Source of the DNA: CALJUZ01 sp003387805
Lineage (GTDB): Bacteria; Bacillota; Limnochordia; Limnochordales; ZCTH02-B6
DNA length: 11,585 nucleotides
Assembly: GCA_937975235.1 (NCBI GenBank)
Contig: CALJUZ010000080.1
Coordinates: forward strand, 1-11,585
Reading direction: 5' to 3'
Shown: positions 1 to 5,253 of the stretch, piece by piece
Layout: the number at the start of each line of letters is the position of its first letter
How positions within the stretch are numbered: position 1 is the stretch's first letter
Program-made: the position numbers and the translations under genes
The notes under the pieces: model-generated
Database searches by the model: none
What the model was told of the DNA's origin: nothing
The model's input: only the letters and a program-made list of their open reading frames with translations

Positions 1-168
1 GGGCTGGGCCCGGCGGTGCCCCGGCCGGGGCAGGCCCGCCGCGGCGTCGCCGGCCCGGTTGATCCGGAGACCCGAGGACAGCTTCTCAATGGACTTGGCG
101 ATCCCACCCTGGTTGATGACCAACTGACGATGGGCGTTCATCGCCATCAGGTTGTTGGCAATACGCAC
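1..168 (-). CDS. hag: Flagellin, N-terminal fragment (runs off left edge)
   Basis: This is the major filament subunit, exported through the flagellar type III apparatus. Only the first 56 codons are inside the window. The protein starts VRIANNLMAMNAHRQLVINQ and continues with SIEKLSSGLRINRAGD, the hallmark of the flagellin D0/D1 N-terminal helix. The start is GTG (168-166), preceded by AAGGAGG with 8 nt spacing; an overlapping ATG is out of frame. After GDAAAGL the expected AISEKM is replaced by PRPGHR, although RAQ follows at the correct distance. The last ~16 codons are therefore suspect: a sequencing or assembly problem at the contig end, or a damaged gene. The gene has its own sigma-28-like promoter and a structured leader, and lies next to csrA and fliW as in Bacillus. 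Identity as a flagellin is secure; intactness is unknown. Confidence 0.9.
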   Translation of the reverse strand, partial: MRIANNLMAMNAHRQLVINQGGIAKSIEKLSSGLRINRAGDAAAGLPRPGHRRAQP

Positions 169-173
169 TGTTG

Positions 174-187
174 CATCCTCCTTGATG
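174..187 (-). promoter_or_regulatory. Candidate CsrA site over the flagellin ribosome binding site
   Basis: On the minus-strand RNA, CATC (187-184) pairs with GATG (177-174) and exposes the hexaloop AAGGAG. GGA in the loop of a short stem is the known CsrA recognition form. The loop is also the Shine-Dalgarno sequence of the flagellin GTG start, so CsrA bound here would directly block initiation. The stem is only 4 bp, so the structure is plausible rather than certain. Confidence 0.55.
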
Positions 188-271
188 GTTTGTTGCGGTG
201 TCTACCGCTTGCGACCTGCCCGCTCAGCTGGCGAAAGCGAGTAACGTACCCACCTCCTTTTGCATTGCTGT

Positions 272-289
272 TCCGGCCTCCGTGCCGGA
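272..289 (-). promoter_or_regulatory. Candidate upstream CsrA-binding hairpin in flagellin leader
   Basis: On the minus-strand RNA a perfect 6-bp stem UCCGGC/GCCGGA closes the hexaloop ACGGAG. ANGGA in a hexaloop is the core of the established CsrA/RsmA consensus. It lies about 100 nt upstream of the flagellin start, in the position of the upstream site (BS1) of the Bacillus hag leader. CsrA and its antagonist FliW are encoded less than 1.5 kb away. CsrA binding is inference. Confidence 0.55.
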
Positions 290-321
290 GAAGCATAGAC
301 GGGCAGGTAGCTTCACTTATT

Positions 322-349
322 CCATCGTCAGGGGGTGCGGGATACTTTA
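322..349 (-). promoter_or_regulatory. Sigma-28-type promoter for flagellin
   Basis: Read on the minus strand, TAAA (349-346) is followed by 16 nt and then GACGATGG (329-322), close to the sigma-28/sigma-D consensus TAAA-N15-GCCGATAA. It points at the flagellin gene. The same 16-nt spacing occurs in the two other sigma-28-like promoters of this window, which supports it. It is divergent from the promoter at 443-470. Confidence 0.6.
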
Positions 350-442
350 GGGTTGTGTTGCCTTCTGCGTGGAAAAGTCTCGTTTGTGCCGCGATGTCCT
401 GCCGTGTGCGGCCGCCGGCGGGTCAAATGTCACGGTTTCGGC

Positions 443-470
443 TAAACCCGTGCGCGGCGGCAGTCGAAAT
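443..470 (+). promoter_or_regulatory. Sigma-28-type promoter for the DUF6470 gene
   Basis: TAAA (443-446), 16 nt, then GTCGAAAT (463-470) matches the sigma-28 consensus well. Transcription would start near 477. That makes the ATG at 476 unusable and favours the ATG at 497, which is preceded by AGGG. Flagellin and this gene would thus be divergently expressed late in flagellar assembly. Confidence 0.55.
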
Positions 471-496
471 ATTGAATGGAAAGGCAGGGTACGCGG

Positions 497-913
497 ATGC
501 TGTCGCCCATTCGGCTCGACATCACGTGGCCACAGCTGCAAGTGACGCTGCACATGCCCGAGCTGTCGCTGGACGCCCGGGAGGCTCTCGGCGACATCGG
601 GCTTAAGCCTGTCGGGGAAATCATGCGCGAACGGGCGCAGCGCGGCATGGACGCGGCCGTGGAATACATCGGCACGGTGGCCCGCGAGGGCGACCGGATG
701 GCTCAGGTTGAAGTGTCCGACAACGTCATCGCGGAGCTGGCCCGGGAAAAATGGCCCGACACGAGAGAGCTGAACGTGGACGTGGCTCCGAAGCATCGCG
801 TGAACGTACGGCTTGAGCCCGGGCGGGTTGATGCGCTGTTCACGCCTGGGCGCGTCCGGGTCGATTTGCCCCACATCACCGGCACCGGACGGCACATCGA
901 CCTGCGGGCATGA
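497..913 (+). CDS. YviE-like DUF6470 family protein of the flagellar locus
   Basis: This is a 138-residue protein of unknown function. It starts MLSPIRLDITWPQLQVTLHM, followed by a helical centre (GDIGLKPVGEIMRERAQRGM, then IGTVAREGDRMAQVEV and IAELAREK). It ends with a beta-rich tail containing LEPGRV, TPGRVRVDL and HIDLRA. This layout fits my recollection of the YviE/DUF6470 family found between flgL and fliW in Bacillus. It appears shorter than that protein. The start was set by AGGG seven bases upstream and by the promoter at 443-470; an ATG at 476 is in frame but would sit at the transcription start. It is the only plus-strand gene here, placed between csrA and flagellin, and its stop is 10 bp from the csrA stop (convergent). 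No signal peptide or membrane segment is evident. The coding call is firm; family membership is by recognition and likely. Confidence 0.75.
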   Translation: MLSPIRLDITWPQLQVTLHMPELSLDAREALGDIGLKPVGEIMRERAQRGMDAAVEYIGTVAREGDRMAQVEVSDNVIAELAREKWPDTRELNVDVAPKHRVNVRLEPGRVDALFTPGRVRVDLPHITGTGRHIDLRA

Positions 914-923
914 TGGCGGCGGA

Positions 924-1178
924 CTACGCGTCGCCGTCGGGCTTCTCGGCCGGCCCGCGGAGAACTCGGCCCAGCGCCGACAAGTCGGGGGCTTCCTTGA
1001 GCGCCGCCCGGCGGTTTTCTTCTTGAATTTCCTTGTACACTTCTTCCCGGTGCACGGGAATGTGCCGAGGCGCATCGATGCCCAGCTTCACCTGGTCGCC
1101 TCGCACGTCAACGACGATAATCTTTATGTCATCGCCGATCATGATGCTTTCGTCGCGCTTGCGGGTCAGTACCAGCAT
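924..1178 (-). CDS. csrA: Carbon storage / translational regulator CsrA
   Basis: This is an 84-residue RNA-binding regulator that, as a dimer, binds GGA-containing hairpins in mRNA leaders; in Bacillus the key target is flagellin mRNA. The protein begins MLVLTRKRDESIMIGDDIKI and contains VVDVRGDQVKLGIDAP and VHREEVYKEI, the full family signature. Arg44, required for RNA binding in characterised CsrA proteins, is present. The C-terminal tail (RAALKEAPDLSALGRVLRGP onward) is longer than the roughly 61 residues of E. coli CsrA, as is common in Bacillota. The start is ATG at 1178, preceded by GGGAGGG; the frame is open further upstream, but no family member needs that. It lies 49 bp downstream of fliW, which encodes its protein antagonist, so the two are probably co-transcribed. 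No terminator is visible after the stop. Confidence 0.97.
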   Translation of the reverse strand: MLVLTRKRDESIMIGDDIKIIVVDVRGDQVKLGIDAPRHIPVHREEVYKEIQEENRRAALKEAPDLSALGRVLRGPAEKPDGDA

Positions 1179-1227
1179 GGCATGAGTCCCTCCCTGGACG
1201 CCCTGCCTTGTTGCCGTAAGCCTCGAA

Positions 1228-1719
1228 TCACTTCGTCGTGCGCGGCTCGCGCTGCGCATCGTCGCCGGACTCTTGGCCCGCGGCCGCCTGCAGCTCGGCC
1301 AAAATCGAGTGCCGCACGCCGTAGGGCCCGTCGGGCATGACCACCTGGCAGCCCAGCCGCTTTTCGGCGTTGAACAGCACCGGCGCCCGCAGGTTGGCGG
1401 TCATGGACGCCGGGTCGCCGTCGGGCACGGTGACGATGGCCATGACCAAGGCCTCCTCGGGCCGGTCCAGCTCCAGCACCGCCACTTGCTCCGGCGGGAC
1501 CTCCACTTTGTAGTCCGGACGAAACACCAGCGGGTTGATCAGCACAAAGGCAACTGCAGGGTCATCCACTCCCTGCAGTATATGAAAGACGCCGTCGTCG
1601 CTATGCTCCAGCCACACGTAGCGCTGCACGTGCTCGAAGCCTAGTATGCCCGCGGGAAAGACGATAATGTCTTCTTCCTTCACGTCCACTTCGCCGAAGC
1701 GGGGTGTGTTCAGCCGCAT
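1228..1719 (-). CDS. fliW: Flagellar assembly factor FliW
   Basis: FliW binds CsrA and relieves its repression of flagellin translation; cytoplasmic flagellin in turn sequesters FliW, giving a homeostatic partner switch. The 163-residue protein shows the family pattern: RFGEVDVKEEDIIVFPAGI, GFEHVQRYVWLE, FHILQGVDDPAVAFVLINP and RPDYKVEVP, then VMAIVTVPDG and TANLRAPVLFN. The polar tail after about residue 143 (QESGDDAQREPRTTK) makes it somewhat longer than the ~144-residue Bacillus protein. The start is ATG at 1719 with GGGGAGGG about 10 nt upstream. It is transcribed with csrA and separated from flgL by a terminator, so it should have its own promoter in 1740-1851, although I see no convincing one. 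A hairpin with GGA in the loop lies in its leader. Confidence 0.95.
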   Translation of the reverse strand: MRLNTPRFGEVDVKEEDIIVFPAGILGFEHVQRYVWLEHSDDGVFHILQGVDDPAVAFVLINPLVFRPDYKVEVPPEQVAVLELDRPEEALVMAIVTVPDGDPASMTANLRAPVLFNAEKRLGCQVVMPDGPYGVRHSILAELQAAAGQESGDDAQREPRTTK

Positions 1720-1753
1720 AAATGGCCGTCCCTCCCCAGAAATGGTAGAGCCT

Positions 1754-1777
1754 CCCCACAGTATTCTCCCTGCGGGG
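1754..1777 (-). promoter_or_regulatory. Hairpin in fliW leader with GGA in the loop
   Basis: The minus-strand RNA reads CCCCGCAG, then GGAGAAUA, then CUGUGGGG: an 8-bp stem with one G-U wobble and an 8-nt loop starting GGA. The wobble pairs only in the minus-strand RNA. It lies about 35-60 nt upstream of the fliW start. It could be an autoregulatory CsrA site for the fliW-csrA transcript. There is no U-run after it, so it is not a terminator. Function is inferred. Confidence 0.35.
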
Positions 1778-1799
1778 CCAAAACTCTTCCGGGATTTGC

Positions 1800-1814
1800 T
1801 GGAAACGTTTTCCT
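1800..1814 (-). promoter_or_regulatory. cre-like palindrome (possible CcpA site) upstream of fliW
   Basis: AGGAAAACGTTTCCA on the minus strand fits the Bacillus catabolite-responsive element WTGNAANCGNWWNCA at all but the second position. It is centred on the palindrome AAACGTTT. It lies between the flgL terminator and fliW, about 80-95 bp from the fliW start. A single near-match may be chance. Confidence 0.25.
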
Positions 1815-1851
1815 AAGCCGTCACGGGATGGTGCCGCGAAGGCCGGGCGCG

Positions 1852-1882
1852 AAAAGGCACGGGCGCCGGCGGCCCGTGCCTT
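1852..1882 (-). terminator. Intrinsic terminator of the flgMNKL operon
   Basis: On the minus strand AAGGCACGGGC (1882-1872) pairs perfectly with GCCCGTGCCTT (1864-1854) across a 7-nt loop. The 3' side ends in TTTT (1855-1852). An 11-bp GC-rich stem followed by a short U-run is a textbook Rho-independent terminator. It lies 42 bp past the flgL stop, so transcription of the flgM-flgL operon should end here. Confidence 0.85.
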
Positions 1883-1891
1883 AAGGAAACG

Positions 1892-1936
1892 CCTTTGCCG
1901 CAAGAACCTTTACCGCAGGAGCCTTTACCGCAAGAA
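1892..1936 (-). repeat. Three 15-bp tandem repeats across the flgL stop codon
   Basis: On the minus strand the units are TTCTTGCGGTAAAGG, CTCCTGCGGTAAAGG and TTCTTGCGGCAAAGG. The first contains the last three codons of flgL and its TAA stop. Each unit is five codons and stays in the flgL frame, so unit 2 repeats the stop and unit 3 carries CAA in its place. This looks like slippage duplication of the gene end. Confidence 0.85.
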
Positions 1937-2812
1937 GTCAATGAGCGTCGGCTGGATGATGCGCGCTCCGGACGCCAGCGCGGCCCGGTACGAGTTCTCG
2001 GACACTTTGAGGTCGATGATGGCTTTGGCGATGTCCACGCTCTCGTTGTCGGCAATGAGCTGCTCGACGTTGAGCTCCAGCTCGTGCATGCGGGCCGCGG
2101 CCAGCTCCAGGCGGTTGACCCGGGCGCCCACGTCCGAGCGCACCCGCAGCAAATGGTCGATGGCGCTGTCGATCCCCGCCATGGCGCTGCCGCCGACGGC
2201 GTCCAAGTCGTCGCTTTCCAGCGCCTTATGCAGGTCTCTCAGGGCATTGAAGATTTCGTCGAACAACGCCTGTCCCGGTACGTTGACGGCCACGGTGACG
2301 CCGGCGCTGATTTCATACTCCCGCATGCCGCCATCGCCTTGATACGTTCCCGCATAGCCCGTAGCGGGATCCAGCTCGTACGGCTTCGTCAACGTCTTGT
2401 TGCCGCTGAACAAATAGAGCCCGGCGTGGCTGGAGTTGGCCAGGTCCACCATGTGCTCCAGAATTTGCTTGATCTCGTCGGCCAGCGCCTGGCGGGACTC
2501 CGACGGCAGCGTGCCGTTGGCGCCGTAAACGGCCAGCTCCTTGGCCCGCTGCAGCGCCGAGCCCACCTCGTTCAGCACCGAGTCGGTGGCTTCCAGCCAC
2601 GACAGCGCCCGGCTGATGTTGGCCCGGTGCTGCCGGGTGTGCTCCAGGTCGCTGTGCAGCCGCATGCTGTGGGACGTCGCGGCCGGATCGTCCGAGGGCA
2701 CTCGCAGGCGCCGGCCCGACGCCAGCTGGTAGTGCAGCTCCTCCTGCCGCCGCAGGTGGGCGTTGAGATTGCTCACCAAGTTTCTGGCGATCATATTGTT
2801 GGTAATGCGCAT
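1925..2812 (-). CDS. flgL: Flagellar hook-associated protein 3 (FlgL)
   Basis: FlgL forms the second ring of the hook-filament junction, next to FlgK, and is exported through the flagellar channel with FlgN as chaperone. The 295-residue protein has the flagellin-like N-terminal helix MRITNNMIARNLVSNLNAHL, then LASGRRLRVPSDDPAAT. It has AGLYLFSGNKTLTKPYELD in the middle and a C-terminal helix (VDIAKAIIDLKVSENSYRAA, ending IDFLR) matching the family D0 domain. Its length is close to the ~298 residues of Bacillus FlgL. The start is ATG at 2812 with GGAGGG 8 nt upstream. It lies 39 bp downstream of flgK and is the last gene of the operon, followed by a strong terminator. Its 3' end is the first copy of a 15-bp tandem repeat. 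Confidence 0.95.
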   Translation of the reverse strand: MRITNNMIARNLVSNLNAHLRRQEELHYQLASGRRLRVPSDDPAATSHSMRLHSDLEHTRQHRANISRALSWLEATDSVLNEVGSALQRAKELAVYGANGTLPSESRQALADEIKQILEHMVDLANSSHAGLYLFSGNKTLTKPYELDPATGYAGTYQGDGGMREYEISAGVTVAVNVPGQALFDEIFNALRDLHKALESDDLDAVGGSAMAGIDSAIDHLLRVRSDVGARVNRLELAAARMHELELNVEQLIADNESVDIAKAIIDLKVSENSYRAALASGARIIQPTLIDFLR

Positions 2813-2851
2813 AGCGACTGCCCTCCACTAACGTCTCGGCCTAAAGCCCGC

Positions 2852-4261
2852 TCAGCGGCCCACGATGCCCATGCGGGAAATAATCGTGTCCAGCGCTTCG
2901 TCCATGGCGGTCACGACCCGGGCCGCGGCGGCGTACGCCTGCTGGAACCGGATCATGTCCACCATTTCCTCATCCAGCGACACGCCGGAAATGCCGTCCC
3001 GGCGGTTTTGAAGATGCTCCACCAGCACCGCCTGGCTGTCCACCATGTTGTCGGCCTTCTGCGCCGCCACACCGATGCCGGAGACGAGCGACGTGAAGAA
3101 GTCGCGCATGGTGACGCCGCCCAGCGCCGCCACCGGCTCGGTATACACCGAAGCCAGCCTCAGCGCGTTGGAGCCGTCGCCCGGCGTGCCCACGCCGGAG
3201 GAAGCGGCGATCTTGCTCAAGCTGTCGTAAATGTCCTTGGACAAGTCGATATCGGACGCGTCGGTGCCGACGAAAAAGTCCAAGCCGGTGGAGTCGTCAA
3301 GCCCGTAGCCGTCCCGGTGCACCGCGTTGAACTCCTCAATGAGCGTCGCGGCCAGCGCGTTCAAAGAATCCAAATAACCCGCCACCAGCTCGTCCCGGGC
3401 CTCGAGAATCCCGCCCAGCCGGCCGTTGGCCGGACGCACCTCGCGGTCGGTGTTGCCCCAGCGGATGGTGACCATGTCCCCCTTGGCCGGGTCCGCCACC
3501 GCCCGCAGCATGGTGGCGTGCTGGCCGTTGACGATGGACAGCCCGCCGATGGCCACGTTGGCCATCTTGTTGTCCAGGATGACCACGTCGATGTCCACCA
3601 GCTCCGAGAGCTCCAGAAGCAGCTCGTCGCGGCGGTCCAGCAGGTCGTTGGGCTCCTGCCCGGACGTGACGACGCGGAAAATCTGGTTGTTCACGTCGGC
3701 CAGCCGCTCGGCCAGGCTGTTGATGCGCTCCACCTCCAGCTGCGCCAGCCGGTCCAGGTCCCAGCGCAAGTCCGTCAGCTGCTTGTGCACGTGCTGGAAC
3801 GTGGCCGTCAAAGACAGCGCCCGCTCCCGCACCACCGCCCGGGCCGCGTCACTTTCCGGCTGCAAGTGCAAATCCTGCAGCGACTGCCAGAACTGGTCCA
3901 TCGCGCTGCGCAGGCTCAGGTCCGAAGGCTCGAGGAAAATGAGCTCCACCTGGCGCAAAGCGTCCCGCCGCGCCTGCCAGCGGCCGGCGGATTCGGTTTC
4001 GTTGCGCAGCTGCATGTCGATGAACTCGTCCCGCACCCGCCGGATGGCGGCGATGTAGACGCCGGTGCCCACCTGCCCCGCGCCCGTCGGCATGTGCCGC
4101 GACGGGTACGTGTACGGAGGCGTGGTAGCCTGAACGGCCACCTGGCGGGAGTAGCCGGGCGTGTTGGCGTTGGCGATGTTGTGCCCGACCACGTCCAGCG
4201 CCCGCTGCTGGGCCTGCAGCGCCCGGCGGGCGATGTCTATGCCGAAAAACGTTGAACGCAT
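2852..4261 (-). CDS. flgK: Flagellar hook-associated protein 1 (FlgK)
   Basis: FlgK is the first junction protein between hook and filament, exported as a FlgN client. The 469-residue protein starts with STFFGIDIARRALQAQQRAL, then VGHNIANANTPGYSRQ, the rod/hook/HAP N-terminal motif. The coiled D1 region (residues ~90-220) includes EPNDLLDRRDELLLELSELV, typical of FlgK. It ends with SLDEEMVDMIRFQQAYAAAA and VVTAMDEALDTIISRMG, the conserved C-terminal helix. It is slightly shorter than the ~507-residue Bacillus protein, with the difference probably in the variable middle. The start is ATG at 4261 with GAGGG 8 nt upstream. Its place between flgN (30 bp upstream) and flgL matches the standard flgM-N-K-L order. 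Nothing appears broken. Confidence 0.97.
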   Translation of the reverse strand: MRSTFFGIDIARRALQAQQRALDVVGHNIANANTPGYSRQVAVQATTPPYTYPSRHMPTGAGQVGTGVYIAAIRRVRDEFIDMQLRNETESAGRWQARRDALRQVELIFLEPSDLSLRSAMDQFWQSLQDLHLQPESDAARAVVRERALSLTATFQHVHKQLTDLRWDLDRLAQLEVERINSLAERLADVNNQIFRVVTSGQEPNDLLDRRDELLLELSELVDIDVVILDNKMANVAIGGLSIVNGQHATMLRAVADPAKGDMVTIRWGNTDREVRPANGRLGGILEARDELVAGYLDSLNALAATLIEEFNAVHRDGYGLDDSTGLDFFVGTDASDIDLSKDIYDSLSKIAASSGVGTPGDGSNALRLASVYTEPVAALGGVTMRDFFTSLVSGIGVAAQKADNMVDSQAVLVEHLQNRRDGISGVSLDEEMVDMIRFQQAYAAAARVVTAMDEALDTIISRMGIVGR

Positions 4262-4291
4262 GGCCTGTTCCCTCGTTTCATGCCTGCCCCG

Positions 4292-4870
4292 TCAAGCCCG
4301 GGTGTCAAAGGCGACGGACGCGCCGCCGGCGGGCCGCCGGCCCCGGGCCGGGTCGCCGTACACCTCGGCGCCCGCCTCCGGGCTGAGAATGCTCATGTAA
4401 AGCTCAATCAAAGCCAGCTCCTGCTTCAGCAGCTGGGCGTTGGTCTCGTTCAGGGCAGACAGCTCGTCCACCAGCGACCGGGCTTCGTCCCGCAGCCCCG
4501 ACAGCCGCCGCGCGTCCTCGGCCGGCGCGCCGGAAATGATTTCCTCCAGCGTCACGGCCTCCGCGACGGTCTCCGCGACCGCCTCGTCGCCGCCCTCGGC
4601 TTCCTGAACGGCTCCTGCGCGCAGCAGCGCCAGACGCTCGGCCTCCAGCCGCTGCAGCTCGGCCAGCAGCTCGTTCTGCTCCTTGGTGGTGGCTTCGACG
4701 CCGGGCTGGTCCCCCTCCAGCAGCGCCTGCTTCTGCCGCGCCGCCACGGAAACCAGCTCCCGGAGCACGCCGCACTGAGCGGTCAGCAATTTCGCCAGCC
4801 GCTCCAGCGTACCCTCGTCGGTCAAAGCCGCCCCGACCCGCTGCCGCATCATGGCTTCGCCACCCGTCAC
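4292..4870 (-). CDS. flgN: Flagellar export chaperone FlgN
   Basis: FlgN is a cytoplasmic helical chaperone that binds the C-termini of FlgK and FlgL and delivers them to the export gate. Sequence conservation in this family is low, so the call rests on position between flgM and flgK and on the all-helical composition. Visible segments are GTLERLAKLLTAQCGVLREL, then LVSVAARQKQALLEGD, KEQNELLAELQRLEAERLAL and, near the end, LSALNETNAQLLKQELALIE, the usual FlgN heptad pattern. At 192 residues it is longer than many FlgN proteins. An acidic Ala/Glu/Val-rich insert (about residues 88-108) and a Gly/Arg/Pro-rich tail account for this. The GTG start at 4870 overlaps the flgM stop (GTGA). ATGs at 4852 and 4849, behind GGGTGG, are alternative starts. 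Translational coupling to flgM is likely. Confidence 0.85.
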   Translation of the reverse strand: MTGGEAMMRQRVGAALTDEGTLERLAKLLTAQCGVLRELVSVAARQKQALLEGDQPGVEATTKEQNELLAELQRLEAERLALLRAGAVQEAEGGDEAVAETVAEAVTLEEIISGAPAEDARRLSGLRDEARSLVDELSALNETNAQLLKQELALIELYMSILSPEAGAEVYGDPARGRRPAGGASVAFDTRA

Positions 4871-5166
4871 ATCAGGCGGTCCGCCAGCGACCGGGCCAGC
4901 ATCTTGCGCGCCACTTCCCGGCCGGTGACGTGGTACGTGCCGGCTTCGATTTCCGCTTTGAGACGAGCGACCAAGTCCGCCCGCACGTCGGGCGTCTCGG
5001 CGATGGCTTTGAACGCCGCCTGCACTTCCCGGCTCTCCCGGGACAGCTCCACCTGGTCCGGACGCCGCAGCGAACCGGCGCCGCCCGCTTTGTCCACGGG
5101 CCGCGTCCGCAGCTGCGCCGCGTAGAGCTTGGCCGCCTGCTCGACTTGTCTATTGGAGATCTTCAC
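4867..5166 (-). CDS. flgM: Anti-sigma-28 factor FlgM
   Basis: FlgM binds and inhibits sigma-28 (FliA/SigD) until hook completion, when it is exported or released and late flagellar genes turn on. The 99-residue protein begins MKISNRQVEQAAKLYAAQL. Its C-terminal half (DQVELSRESREVQAAFKAI, TPDVRADLVARLKAEIEAG, TYHVTGREVARKML) is the conserved sigma-binding domain. I chose GTG at 5166 because GGGGTGG lies 8 nt upstream and MKI is the usual family start. An in-frame GTG at 5178 would add four residues but lacks a ribosome binding site. It is the first gene of flgM-flgN-flgK-flgL, has its own sigma-28-like promoter and so would be autoregulated. Its stop overlaps the flgN start. Confidence 0.93.
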   Translation of the reverse strand: MKISNRQVEQAAKLYAAQLRTRPVDKAGGAGSLRRPDQVELSRESREVQAAFKAIAETPDVRADLVARLKAEIEAGTYHVTGREVARKMLARSLADRLM

Positions 5167-5199
5167 TGTAGACGCCACCCCGATTACGTTCTAATTACG

Positions 5200-5227
5200 A
5201 CTTCGGCACACGGTCCGGCGGGCTTGA
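5200..5227 (-). promoter_or_regulatory. Sigma-28-type promoter for the flgMNKL operon
   Basis: On the minus strand TCAA (5227-5224), 16 nt, then GCCGAAGT (5207-5200) matches the sigma-28 consensus, with GCCGA intact in the -10 box. It lies in the 87-bp gap between comFC and flgM, about 35 bp from the flgM start. The 16-nt spacing equals that of the two promoters near flagellin. It would separate flagellar from competence transcription. Confidence 0.5.
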
Positions 5228-5253
5228 GTGCCAATTTGTGGCGGCCATGCGGC

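Larger units (their letters stand above)
169..315 (-). promoter_or_regulatory. Structured 5' leader of the flagellin mRNA
   Basis: The distance from the predicted transcription start (about 7 nt past the -10 box, near 315) to the GTG start is about 147 nt. The leader can fold several local hairpins: 289-272 (6-bp stem, loop ACGGAG), 208-195 (GCGGT/ACCGC, loop AGAC) and 187-174 (CATC/GATG, loop AAGGAG). A second perfect Shine-Dalgarno-like stretch, AAGGAGGTG at 259-251, has no usable start codon after it. This resembles the Bacillus subtilis hag leader, where CsrA binds two GGA sites and blocks ribosome entry. Extent and function are inferred from sequence only. Confidence 0.55.

Noticed and set aside
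195..208. Hairpin GCGGT/ACCGC in the flagellin leader as a terminator
   Set aside because: The stem is only 5 bp and no U-run follows; it may contribute to leader structure but cannot be called on its own.
476..496. ATG at 476 as start of the DUF6470 gene
   Set aside because: It would fall at the predicted transcription start of the sigma-28-like promoter; ATG 497 has AGGG at proper spacing.
347..1075. A 242-codon minus-strand open frame spanning csrA, the DUF6470 gene and the divergent promoters
   Set aside because: It is out of frame with csrA, Arg/Pro/His-rich, and covers well-supported genes and promoters.
1179..1259. Upstream extension of csrA to an in-frame start at 1259
   Set aside because: CsrA always begins at MLVLTRK; that ATG (1178) has GGGAGGG in place, and the extension would overlap fliW.
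1601..1903. A 100-codon minus-strand frame between flgL and fliW as a separate small gene
   Set aside because: It runs through the terminator hairpin, lacks a ribosome binding site and has no family resemblance; it is only the open continuation of the flgL frame.
1895..4255. A 786-codon plus-strand open frame opposite flgL and flgK, starting with a PQEPL repeat
   Set aside because: It is the antisense shadow of two clear flagellar genes in GC-rich DNA; its composition (His, Arg, Gln, Val) is typical of such shadows, and the repeat is just the flgL-end tandem repeat read backwards.
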